In this document: in pieces, positions 24,010 to 34,235 of the stretch
Numbering within the stretch: the stretch's first letter is position 1
Layout: every line of letters begins with the position of its first letter
From: Sclerodactyla briareus
Lineage: Eukaryota; Echinodermata; Holothuroidea; Dendrochirotida; Sclerodactylidae
Assembly: GCA_026419785.1 (NCBI GenBank)
Contig: JAODTK010003610.1
Location: forward strand, 62,001 to 126,000
Direction of reading: 5' to 3'
Length of the DNA: 64,000 nt
Notes under the pieces: generated by a model
What the model saw: only the letters and a program-made list of their open reading frames with translations
Databases searched by the model: none
What the model was told of the DNA's origin: nothing
Translations under genes and position numbers: made by a program

Positions 24010-24473
24010 ATAGGCTACAGGACGAGATTCAAGGCCTTTGTAGCCATCGGCTATCCACAACGGGCCAAGTGCGTACTCGGTTGTGAAAATGCTCGGGAGG
24101 AGGAAAGGAATACGGCCATCCGAATCCGGGCCGGCCTTGAGCGATCACATTGGCCAAGCTGTTAATTGTCCCTGTCAGGCGAAGGTACTGGGGTAAAGAA
24201 CTGGGCAAACCCTACACAGTCCCTGTCTAACGTGGTACTGGTATTGGTCAGTGCACCAATACCCAAGAAGCTTCTCACCATGGCTACACCAGCGCCACCG
24301 TGACCACAGCTAAGCTTGGCTACTTCGCCAAAGCCACATTCCATGCGATCAGCAACACGTTCACATACCTGAATTCGGACATGTGGACGTCGACCGTGTT
24401 CACGAAGCCATCCTCTATGAGTTCACTGACCACCAGGCCAAGAACACCTGTAGTCGTCCACAAGCGCTCCTAA
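24010..24473 (+). pseudogene. RPS2: Ribosomal protein S2 (uS5) processed pseudogene
   Basis: The + strand carries successive pieces of ribosomal protein S2 in the right order: RTRFKAFVAIG (from about 24018), an N-G-x-V-x-L-G-x-K-C-S region, AKLLIVPVRR with YWGKELGKPYTVPV (from 24153), [13 protein letters not shown] (from 24247) and [18 protein letters not shown] with TVFTKPS (to about 24410), ending at TAA 24471-24473. S2 is a small-subunit protein at the mRNA entry and decoding region. The pieces lie in at least three alternating frames. About 17-20 codons are missing before RGTGI, and about five are missing before YTSA. No intron interrupts the 460 bp, which suggests retrocopying. The N-terminal part is not recognised and no poly(A) tract is seen. 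Confidence 0.85.
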
Positions 24474-26918
24474 ACCTTACCCGCGTGAATCAGTTGAAGC
24501 ACTGAACTCTCAGACCAGGAGTCAGAATATGAAATTACATGCAAAACTGTCCTCTCATTCAAAATGCTAAGTTGCCCATATGTATCACTGCCACGTAGGT
24601 ACCTACTAGTATCGCCTATACCCGGCCTAGACGGATGCAGTAACGGTTTATTATCGGACTTACGCATTTTGCTTGTTCGTCGAATAAGGTACAGTTCATG
24701 CCAGCGTCAGACATCTTCTTTCAATACATACGCTAGGTGACTGCAGCGCAGCAAGAATAACAGAATTTCCGGAGGGGTAAAATCTTCTCAAAAACTACAC
24801 TGCCTGCTTCTCCATGTAGTTCGACTGTCTTGTAATGAATCCAGTTTCTATCTGCCTGTCCAGTTAAGTTGATAACGTATAGACCAACTTGTCAGACCCT
24901 AGTCTGTGACTAACGGTATCAAAGTAAGTTCCTCAAGCCTCATACTCGAAAAGGAATTCCCCCTTTCACACTGACTGCTGCACGATGGGTTAGGTTGGTA
25001 TGATTTGTGATTTGAAATGACTGTAGAGCTGTACGCGTTGTTGTCGTTGTTAACAATTATAACATGATATTGAAAATAGGGCACACCAGCATTCAGCATC
25101 TTCCACGACAGTGATGTTCAAGCAACTTTACAAGATGCGGCAACCTTTAACTAAATTGGAAGAGTCCTCTATGAGCAGTGAGACCTCAAAAATATAGCGT
25201 ATGGTAGGAATGAAGGCCACGATGAAGAATGGTGAGGAATAAACATCGATCAGTTTTCGGAAATGATCGTCAATGCCAGGATGTTGCGCTGCCATTTGGC
25301 CCGAGGGACATGCCCCACTCTCTGCAATCTGGGGGTCTGTAAGACGAGAAAAAAAATCTTGTACGCCACGCGTCAACTAATGGTGGACCGGATTGTAAGA
25401 AATAAACATCGATCATTTCATTCAAGAATTTTTATTGGAATATAAATTTCGGTGATTTATTGCCAATTTTAGGATGTTGCATACTGCCCTACGACACGTG
25501 GAGTGCCGTTTCCTGGACGCTACGCGCCAACCTCTGGTGGCGTTCCGCTCACATGGTGCTAACTTCATATGCCCCCCCCCCCCCCCCCCGGACCGCCGCC
25601 CCTGCAAGCATCTATGTAATCGTGCATGTGCGTTATATGATGTGTGTGTGTGGTATGTGCGCGTGTCAGTTGGACCCACCCACTTGTCCTGTGCTCCCAA
25701 CTTGGCTGAATGGGCAGTTGCACTCTTGGGAACTTCATTACGCCATTGCATCAAACATAAGTGCGCACTGAACGGCGTCATTTCCCATCCCGAAAATACC
25801 AACTCTCTTGCGGGTAAAAAAAATATCTTAGAATCAAGGAACTTATGACCTGACGCTTCCCTGATGGATTATTTGCCCCCTTTTTTGGTGCCTCCTTCCA
25901 CATCCACATGCACTATGTTGCCGAACGTGACCAAAACAAGTGAATAAACCACATAGTCAATACCCTGACGTATTGGTAAGGTATGTAGAGGGTTCCAGCG
26001 AATGGATTTATTCCATTTCAAGTGCAGAAGAGTTCTCCTTGCCGGTTCAAGGGTGTTGATTTTCCCCCAACGAACAACAGCTAAACTCTTGGATAGGCAA
26101 TAATGCAGTTTGAAGTTATCCGATGCCAAGAATGCAACCACTAGTCGGCAGTTTGGAGGGGCTAAACTCCAGACTTTGTTGGTTGGTTTGTAATGTTCAT
26201 GACTCCCAAACTCAAATGACTTGTGACTTAATTTTTTTTTTTTTTTCTCAATAAAGCAGTACAGTGACTCGAGTCAGAGATTCAACTCGAATGACTCGGC
26301 CTGTAGTCAATAGGTCGCTATAAGTGACTATATGTGACCAATTGACTCGTGTACAGCTTTGTTTGATTGGCTGACAGTCAGGACAGGCCAGTTATGACTG
26401 TCTGGTCAACAGCAATAGCGATGAAACAGTGAACACATTAGGGTGTGCAATTTTTCCACTATCGGTTCTCAAGTGCACTAGATTACTCAATTTGGGACAG
26501 TGTGCCCAGTGAAAAATGTGTTTGGTGGATGTATCCCCCCCCCCCCTCTCTTTCTCTCTCAAACACACACTTCTCGAGTTAGGAACCCCTTTTCATTCCT
26601 CAATAAACACCATGCATATTTCGGGGGGGGGGGGAAACATGTTTGCATCGTACCAAATCGCCTCCACGGCTCCATCAAAATGCCTAAAAAACCTGTTATG
26701 GCAATTCATGAAGTTATGGCATCGATTGTACTCTTTACAAGAGTACGAGAATCCAGTACTCTAGTTGCACGTTGCTTAATTCGTTTGCTGATAGTTGGAC
26801 AAATTACATGCATGATGACTAGGCGTAAAATATCCTTAGAACCATGGTGATGCTTATAGAGTTGGTGATACAGAAATCCAGACATCTCTATCATCCAAAG
26901 TTGGCTGGGCATGCTATC
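24474..26918. other. Unannotated stretch with hAT-type end fragments
   Basis: No gene is supported. Two segments share text with hAT-family ends elsewhere: 'gggggtctgtaagacgag' with 'atcttgtacgccacgcgtc' at 25328-25375, and 'gtgccgtttcctgg' with 'acgctacgcgccaacc' and 'ggtggcgttccgctcac', then 18 C and 'ggaccgccgcccctg' at 25500-25604. The last read inversely (CAGGGGCGGCGG) looks like a hAT terminal inverted repeat. Runs of 12 C (26535-26546) and 12 G (26623-26634) also occur. Frames of 103-126 codons over 25422-25848 are stacked on this repeat and are not called. Confidence 0.5.
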
Positions 26919-27215
26919 AGGATAAGCACGGGCGTAAATCGCGGGGGGGGGGGGGGGATGCGGGGGGATGTATCCCCCCCCCCATTTTTGAGGTAGGGGG
27001 GATGGCCTGTACAAACATCCCCCCCCCCAGTTTTGTCAGTCCCAATAATTATTTTGACAATGATATTCATTCATAATTCTCCAATTCTCCACTTTATTAC
27101 AACGGAATATTTGTATGAGTTGAGGCGACCAACTGAAGAGGCTGAGCTCAGTAACTCAGTTACTCAACAGCCAATAAACTGTAATTTAACCTGACAGTCC
27201 GAAACTGAATCACTC

Positions 27216-27551
27216 CACGCAGCCAAAGAAGCCTACCGTGGAATGCCAGAGAGCGTGCGGGGTCTGTTTCCGCAGGTAAAGGCTCTACTACAGCTTCTGC
27301 TCGTGTGCTCGGTGTCGTCCAGTGAATGTTAGCGCAGTTTTTCAACGCTGAGAAGGCTGAAGACATGGTTGAGGAGTACCATGTCACAGAGGCGCTTAAA
27401 CGCAGTTGCTGTGTGTAACGTGCACCACAAACTACTAGACGGTACTAATGTGCAGAAACTGCCGAAACATATATCGGGCTCGGAGACGAGACGAAATGTG
27501 TTGGACGATTTTTTAAAACTGGAGCTCCATCACACGCCCATGCGCATGTAA
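27216..27551 (+). pseudogene. hAT transposase C-terminal fragment
   Basis: Frame + from 27216 gives AAKEAYRGMPESVRGLFP, then LLQLLLVCSVSSSEC, then RSFSTLRRLKTWLRSTMSQ, then RLNAVAVCNVHHKLL, ending at a stop at 27549-27551. This is the hATC dimerisation region of hAT transposases (ZMYM1/TTF-like branch), in which the end of the RNase H fold and the dimer interface sit. A TAG at 27330-27332 interrupts the conserved CERSFS motif; the frame is otherwise open for 112 codons. The catalytic DDE part, zinc finger and N-terminus are absent. It is a relic of a plain DNA transposon and cannot act by itself. Confidence 0.85.
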
Positions 27552-27886
27552 CTTGGTCATCCCATCACTTAAATGGATGTATTTGCCTGTGACGACTGTG
27601 GGTGAGGTCTGCCCTCATTAACATAACATGTTATGTTGTCTTACATACTTTAGTTAGTGGCGTCATTTAACTGATCAAATGTTATATATAGCTTTCAAAG
27701 ATGCAACAATTCTCTTTAACAATCCACAAATCGTAGGTAATATACTCATTCTTGAGGGCTGAGTAAACACAGCTGAAAAAACCCTCAAGTGCCGTTTCCG
27801 GCAGGGCCGTAGCGAGCGGGGTGGGGAGAGGGGGGTGTCACACCCCCAATAATTTCATGCCGTCAGCAAATTTTTGGTCTGTCAGC

Positions 27887-28030
27887 AAAAAGGAGAAAGA
27901 GGAAGGGAAAGAAGGGGAAAAGAGGGGAGGTGGAGAGAAGAGGCAAAGAGGAGAGGAGGAAAAGAAGAAAGAGGGGAAGGGAAAGGAAAAGGGAAGTAAG
28001 GGAGTGAAGGGGAAGGCAGGGAATGGAAAT
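27887..28030 (+). repeat. Polypurine tract, about 140 nt
   Basis: The + strand is almost entirely A and G for about 140 nt. It translates to a lysine/glutamate/glycine-rich peptide that should not be taken as a gene. Such tracts can adopt triplex DNA and are prone to slippage. It is internal to the nested MITE. Confidence 0.85.
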
Positions 28031-28473
28031 CTTTATTAAAGAAGACTTTATTATCGGCTATTCGACTTTTGGCTCTTCATCTAGTTGACCCATTCAGCGT
28101 CGCAAGAGAATGGCACATCGGCAAGAAAATAGATAATGACGGCCCGTCGCCGTCGGTGTAATTGGACGAGTGGCCGAGTCTGTCGGCATTTCGGCAAAAG
28201 GGGAAATAAAGGCTAGGCGTACGTTAGCGTTTGACATTCTATTTTTCATGAGTTGTCAGTCTTGACAGTTTTCGTTTCCTATTCGGTCCTATATTCCAGA
28301 GATACATTATTTCGGAAAGCCATTTGCTGAAAACAATTAAGAAAGACTTTCCCAGAATTAACAATGAAAAGTGGTTTTAGGCGGGAAATAATGCGAATGG
28401 CAAAAGTGGAAAGATTGTCTGAAATTCGTACTAAATGGCTGGAAATTGATCAATTGCCCCATTGAAGTGTCAA

Positions 28474-28543
28474 CTTTTGGGCGCTCCGCGCTCCGGACAC
28501 CCCGGGAGGGGACACCCCCTCCGGAGCGCGGAGCGCCCAAAAG
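28474..28543. repeat. Perfect 24-bp hairpin, 22-nt loop
   Basis: Arm 28474-28497 (cttttgggcgctccgcgctc then cgga) and arm 28520-28543 are exact reverse complements. The arms are GC-rich and include a doubled 'gcgctccgcgctcc' motif. It sits near the right end of the nested MITE. Confidence 0.95.
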
Positions 28544-28795
28544 GAAAATTTTGGACCCCTCCCCATATCAGTCATCATTGCCGGTCCGTCGGCAAAACAT
28601 CATCTTTACACCCCCCCCCCCCAGTAACCAACCCTTCGCTACGCCCCTGGTTTCCGGGCGTCTGGGAGGTTGTGAAAAGCAAAAAAAATCGTGCACGCTC
28701 CACGCCAAAACCATGGTTAGACGCCCGCTAGATATCAATGTCGAAAATCATCCCCCCCCCACTTCAAAACAAAAATCTACGCCCCTGAGGATATA

Positions 28796-29235
28796 TATAA
28801 TCTGGAAGAGCGTTGCAACGGCAATGAGCGACCCTGACACGGCTGGTATGTATCCTAAATTTAAAACTGCCTTAGAGCAAAGGCGCCAAGGTAGTCACTG
28901 AGGTCGCGTGCAAAACGTTATTCTTTACTGTTTCGGTACCTCTGAAATTGCTCTGAACCACCCACCCACTCCCAATTACTAGACAGTGACTGCGCCCTTG
29001 CCTGGGTAGTCTTCACTATTTGAATCAAATCGCCTCTCCTGCCTGATAGTCAATATGAACCCCATCCAGCAGCATGTCTACAATGAGGAGTTGGGAGGGG
29101 TACGGGCATAGATCAAGATGTACTGTTGTATGAGTCAGTATAATCGGTGTTTATCGCGAGTTCGTGGTTTTAACTGTTTTTAATAGCCATGCATGTGTTT
29201 CTTACCGTTCCCGATGGTTTTCCATTCATTGCCGG
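28796..29235. other. Unannotated stretch
   Basis: No coding region or repeat recognised. Confidence 0.5.
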
Positions 29236-29945
29236 CAAAACGGCAAAATGAATCTATGTAGTCATACTGGCCCGTGTGTACGTGCGTGTGTGTATATATT
29301 GGTATGTATGAAACTATTTGTAAGCACGATATAAGAACCCGAAAGCATGTATGATGTTCAAATTGGATAGGTGGATTGTGAAAACTGTGAGGTCAAAGCC
29401 ACGGACGGCACATATTGAAAGCTTGTCAGCACAATATATAAAGTACACAAGCATCTATGAACATATGGTGGGAATGGACCTAATTTTTTGGGGTCAGGTC
29501 AAGGTAATCCAAGGTAACGGGAAAGCGAACATTAAAAAACTTGTCAGCATGATATTGAAGAAGACAAACATGTATCAAGTTCGTATTCGGTAGATGAGTT
29601 GCACATATGGTGAGGAAGAACCCTACGTTTTCGGCAGGAATTCAAGGTCGTTCGGGGTCCGGAAACGACAAACCCTCAAAAGCGTGTCAGCTCGAATATC
29701 TAGAGAACACAAGCATGTATCAAGCTCAAATTAAGTATGTAGGTCATAGATATTATATAGAGGAAGATCCATGTTTGTTGTGAGGTCAAGGACATACAAG
29801 GTCATGAGGGGAATTCCTGATCAAGCTCTACAACACAATATGATCAATCCAACAATAGTTATGAATTATGTTGAAATTAGCTCACAGACATGGTAAGATT
29901 TTTGTTCATACACCAATGATCACTTTGCATTTAAACGTTCTCGTT
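29236..29945 (+). repeat. R1-related dispersed repeat (diverged subfamily)
   Basis: It begins with the R1 start ('aatgaatctatgtagtcata', TG run) and then cycles 'cttgtcagcacaatat', 'acacaagcat', 'ggtcaaggt' and 'aaggtaacgg' three or four times. It is a subfamily distinct from the 'cacgataactc' R1 copies, with the same orientation and layout. Confidence 0.55.
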
Positions 29946-30943
29946 CAAATTCTTCGCCGATGGAGAAGCCGCCGATCCGGATGGGTTCACAAGTTCTCAA
30001 CAAAATCCATTCACGTATGTTAGAGCTACAGAATGTAAAGTCAAGTGACGGTCACAAAGAAACGCTCACGTGCGCAAGAGGAGGGAACTTGCTGCCAAAA
30101 GCGAGGATGCGGCGGGAAAAGCGGAAAGTAAGCGTTTTTTCATGTAATGAGCTCACTTATCCCATACATAGAGGAAGGCATGTGAGTTAACACCGGGTAC
30201 GTAGTTGTGTGCGAAGTTCTGAGTGAGGCCAATCGCAAGGGCTCAACGTTGGGGGTCCAAGGCAATCATTAGGAACGTCTTGTGTGTAAAAAAAAATCAT
30301 TATAATGTTATGTATGAAAGACTCCCCCAAATTATGGAGGAATTCCCAAAGGCTGAGGGAGAGCCCCCGTTCCTTGGTAAAACAAATTGAGCCGGTAACC
30401 AAGGCGGCGATCATAGAGTGACGGGGACGATGTCCCCTCCCCTCCCAATATTTCCCCCTCCCAATATTTTGGTTAGGGGACGCAAATGCTTTTTTCCCGC
30501 ACACTCTCCAATATTTGAGCCCGACTGCTACTTCGCTGACACTGTATCCGACATATCCAGCAGCAACCGTGTAAACAAATGATATGACCTAAATGATCAA
30601 GTTGACTGAATTCTGGCTTTTTTTCTTTTCTTTTTATTCATCTCGACATTCTGCGCGCTACGCGCGCGGGTATTTCATGTATCGGTAGTGTTCAGACACA
30701 TGATGTGCCTTGTGCAGACATAGATGTTCCTTAACAATAAATGCCTGAAATTCACTCTGGGATGTTTCTTATATAATTATCAATGAAAAAAGGGTTCTCC
30801 TTTAATCCTATCGTGTGCATGAGACTGGCTTACCAGCTTGGTGTGTCGCTCATGCATGGGACGTTGTCGATGTCCTGCTAGGAGACCAGTCAGTTAAATA
30901 AACAAACAAACTAACATACAAATCGCTATCTTGAGGTGAAGGG
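29946..30943. other. Unannotated stretch
   Basis: No gene is supported. The frames at 29960-30190 (+) and 30187-30504 (-) match nothing I recognise. At 30655-30670 'gcgcgctacgcgcgcggg' is a short GC palindrome. Confidence 0.45.
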
Positions 30944-31557
30944 CGTTGAGGCGACGAGGGTAGAGCTACCACCTGGCGGGATCTGTGATTTTTATTGATT
31001 TATAGTGCAACTACTTGGGTGTTGAAAGTTGTGTGCACGGTGCACATACTATCACTATGACTGTATGAGGACACACGGTGCGGCGTCGAAAGCAGCCAGG
31101 GAGCCACAAATTGCGTTGTCAAAAAGACATGATTCAAGTGAAGAGAAGGCTGTCCAAAGTCCAAATATTGCCTGAATTTTCGATGGAATGCTCAAAAGTG
31201 AAAACTTGTTGTCTTTGAAGAAAGGAGGTTGAGGCGACTGAGGTAAGTCTACCCCTGGCGGAAACCTGTGATTTCATTTCATGCAATTATTTTTGGGCAA
31301 ATATGGTCTATTTGCAAATTTAAAATAGAGTGTTCGGCAATCCCATTAGGGGTGCAACCACTGTTGAAAGTTGGGTGCGAGCACGGTGCACATACTAAGG
31401 GGGAAAGGCACACGGTGCGGATGGAAACCCCATAAAGTATCCATCGAGCTTCCACCAGGGAAAGCCCACAATTTCGTGGACAAAGACATGATGTCAAAAT
31501 TCAGGTGAAGATAAGTTTATATCCAAGATTGCCTAACTTTTCGATGGAATGTCCGAG
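30944..31557. repeat. Tandem duplication, about 284-bp offset, two copies
   Basis: Copy 1 (30944-31200) and copy 2 (31228-31557) share in order 'ggttgaggcgac', 'gtctacccctggcgg', 'ctgtgattt', 'gttgaaagttg', 'gcacggtgcacatacta', 'ggcacacggtgcgg', 'aagacatgat' and 'ttttcgatggaatg'. Copy 2 has an extra AT-rich stretch. A trace of the start phrase in inverse ('gctaccgccaggtgg') is at 36513-36527, so the family may be dispersed. Confidence 0.75.
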
Positions 31558-32836
31558 AGAAATTTATCTAAGTGATAGGTCAGAGAGGGGTCAGGAATGT
31601 CGTTGATCAAATTAGATTCGGCAAAATCTCGCGCATCGAGCGAACGTACTGGCTGTTGCAATTGCCCATTTCCTTTGCTCTTTTCATGACGGTACCCTCA
31701 CTTGCATCGCATTTTAGAATTTCACAGCAACCAACGCAAAACGGGGGGAAAAAAAAAATTGATCCCTGAGGCGATAAGTTTTTTGGAGAACATTTCCTGA
31801 AATAAAAATTTGTTATCAATTTCAAGGAGGCTGCTCACTGTTCCATAAGGAATGGGACAGGATAGCCGTTTCCTGCAATCTAGGGAGTCTGTCAAACGGA
31901 AAAAAAATTCTTGTACGCTACGCGCCCACTGTGGTGGCGCTCCGATTGAGATGGTTATTTGTCTTGTCGTCCCCACCGAAACACAATCGCCGCTCTTGCC
32001 GGTAATCACAAGAAACATTACGAAATTATCAAGTCATCCCAATTGTGTCAACAACAACAACCCATTCATGGAAAAATATAATATGTATCGATAAAACCAG
32101 TCTTTCTCGATATCAATCGATATATCGTCAAGTTAGGTGACCAAGGTGACCTCAAGCGAGAAGAAATGATACGTAGAGGTAAAAGTCCAAGTGGGGAAAC
32201 ACAGGCGAGGCTTGCTATCTTGGGAATAGCGTAGTACAGAGCAGAGAAGGGCCGACAGAAAGAGTGAGATCGCCTGTTTCAAAGGATGCAGAGGAAGCAT
32301 TCTATGAAAGCTGCAGCATCCGTGCTTAAAAGCTACCAATTGCAGTAAGGGGCTCGTGCAATTACAGATAAGTATTATGTTTATTTTTTACACTGCCGAA
32401 ACCGAGTAGCATATCATCAGCCGATCACTCCAGCGCAGAACGCACAGGCAAAGTCCAGTGACTCTATGGGAAATATCAAACCAACTGCTGCTTACACTGA
32501 GACGGTTGACTGTGGAATACCTCTAAACTCCAAAGACTTCACAGGAACCTCTCAATGAGAACTCTACATCTGACATAGCGGCTACTACCTACCAGTGTTT
32601 AATGTAGTGTACAAGTTGTACACATATGGTTCACATCTGAGAAAAACTCTTTTCACTTTTTATACTCCGTTACCTTTGTATGTTACTGATACGCCGGTTC
32701 GGAAATTGAAAAACTGGAACGAACAATTTAGATCAAATGAATCAATGATAATCTGTCTGAGCCATTGTCCAGGATATATTGTGTATATGTGTGTGTCTGT
32801 CTGTGTCTGTGTCTGTGTCCGTGTCCGTGTCTCTTT

Positions 32837-32867
<31 letters not shown>

Positions 32868-34035
32868 GTATGTGTGTGTGTGTGCGTGCGTGTGTGTGTG
32901 TGAGGAGGGGGGTATAGCATCGCATCCGGAAAATACTGTGCGTGAAATGGATTAGAACGTCAGTGGGTGGCATCCTCAAAATTTGGGGGTTGTCCCCTCA
33001 GGATTAACGCCCATAACTCTGTTAATTACTTCACTATACGTTGCTATTGTCTGATAGGCATACTCAAAAATTGGAAACCACAAGAGAATGTTTCAAATCT
33101 ACTGCATGCAAAAAAGCGCTGTTTGATTCATTATAGTCTTCCACAACATGTTGAGTAAAATAAACAAAATTGAGCAATGTTTTTAGCAAAATCCTACTAT
33201 CAGTCATTCATATTTGTTAATATTTTAGTTGCACGCGGTCTATTGTAATACCATATTTCACATCAATGTTGTATCTTAGATTTTCATTGTTATCGAATTG
33301 TACGTTTCTGACAAACGCGGTGACAGATATTTTTTTTACCTTTCATGTCTTTCTGAATTGGTAAAGGCCTACAGTGAGTGAACAGTTATATAGACCTATA
33401 GACTATATCCGTAGGCGTTAATCCATGCTCAAATGTGTGTGGGGTGGGGGTGAGGAAGGGATGATCTCGCCGTCGAGAAATTATTGTGTGAAAATGGAGG
33501 CATCCTGAAAAGTCAATGGGGGTATCTTTAAAATGTGGCGACATGCCGCCACCCACCCCACTAAATAAGACGCCCATTCTCGTTTTATTCATTACAGTTT
33601 TGACAATATTAAAATTTGAAAAAAGTTTGCAGGCATAATTTTGATAACTTTTTCATGTTACGTACGATATATTGTATATCATATTTGCGTTTTATGAGCG
33701 AGAAATATATAAATGTCTTAACTCTTCTTGTGTATAATTACATCTGTTCCTGACATGTGAACAGGGACAAAGGAATCTTACCCAATATCAAACGCTTAGT
33801 CCGACTACTCCCAAAACAAGACTCATATAGCATTAGTATAACCACCCATACACCAACGTTCACCATGCACACTAATGAGTAATTAGTGCGTAGCATAAGA
33901 AAATCTAATATATCAGCAAGCAAATTGACACAAACAAATAGGAGCTTTACAGACACCATTCATAGAAAAATGAAACTCATCTGTCAATTATTAATTCATC
34001 ATATGACTCATAAAAAAAAACGTATATAAGCCTAC
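31558..34035. other. Unannotated stretch with hAT-like fragments
   Basis: A fragment at 31860-31960 ('gatagccgtttcctgcaatc', 'aattcttgtacgctacgcgc', 'ccactgtggtggcgctccg') belongs to the same end-segment family as 25.3 and 25.5 kb. At 32945-33013 and 33411-33577 two related segments carry facing ends 'ggattaacgcccat' and 'taggcgttaatcc', probably small TIR elements. No gene is supported; frames at 32595-32979 translate microsatellite DNA. Confidence 0.5.
32778..32902. repeat. TG / TGTC / TC compound microsatellite
   Basis: Consecutive (tg)n, (tgtc/tgtccg)n, a C run, (tc)n and (tg)n tracts. The open frames on both strands here are low-complexity artefacts. Confidence 0.95.
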
Positions 34036-34235
34036 ATATCCAAAGTGTAACACAATTGCTCGGTGGCGGAAGTCAATTAGAGTCGCCCACCAAGGGTTGG
34101 CGCCAGTGGGGGGGGGGGAGCGGGGGGAAGGCGGCCATGGCCCCCAAACTCGCCCCTCACCCACAACGGCGCCAGCCACACTTGGTGGGCGTACTCAATT
34201 ACTCCGCCACCGAGCATTGTGTTACACTTGGATAT
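34036..34235. mobile_element. 200-bp foldback MITE flanked by TA
   Basis: The left arm from 34036 ('atatccaaagtgtaacaca', 'attgctcggtggcgga', 'tcgcccaccaag', 'ggcgcca') is the near-perfect reverse complement of the right arm ending at 34235. The arms are about 75-80 bp around a GC-rich centre with 11 G (34108-34118). The outermost bases read TA...TA, which would fit a Tc1/mariner-type TA duplication, although the arm sequence itself is not diagnostic. Differences between arms are a few single-base changes, so it could be fairly recent. The frames across it are by-products. Confidence 0.8.

Larger units (their letters stand above)
27802..28649. mobile_element. Nested hAT-type MITE, 848 bp, perfect 8-bp TSD
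   Basis: The left end CAGGGCCGTAGCGAGCGGGG and right end (inverse) CAGGGGCGTAGCGAAGGG form terminal inverted repeats. They are flanked by identical 8-bp duplications GTTTCCGG at 27794-27801 and 28650-28657. Eight-base duplications and CAGGG ends point to hAT. Removing the element joins 'aagtgccgtttccgg' to 'gcgtctgggaggttgtg', which recreates the text seen uninterrupted at 59875-59910. No transposase is inside; it holds a purine tract and a long hairpin. Confidence 0.9.
26927..28787 (+). mobile_element. hAT DNA transposon, internally deleted
   Basis: The left end CACGGGCGTAAATC and right end (inverse) CAGGGGCGTAGAT form an imperfect terminal inverted repeat. The flanks AGGATAAG (26919-26926) and AGGATATA (28788-28795) agree in the first six of eight bases, fitting a decayed 8-bp hAT target duplication. 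Left subterminal DNA holds long G and C runs able to pair. The interior retains a hAT transposase C-terminus in + orientation, and the right subterminal segment (28658-28787) matches the right end of the 56.5-60.0 kb element. Without the nested MITE the element is about 1.0 kb, so most of the transposase gene has been lost. Confidence 0.75.

Noticed and set aside
25422-25848. Stacked frames of 103-126 codons on both strands
   Set aside because: They cross an 18-C run and a repeated hAT-end block; the peptides are proline or glycine runs with no family match.
27821-28039. Lysine/glutamate-rich 72-codon frame
   Set aside because: It is a translation of the polypurine tract inside a MITE.
32595-32979. 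Cys/Val and Arg/Glu-rich frames of 83-102 codons
   Set aside because: They are translations of TG and TC microsatellites.
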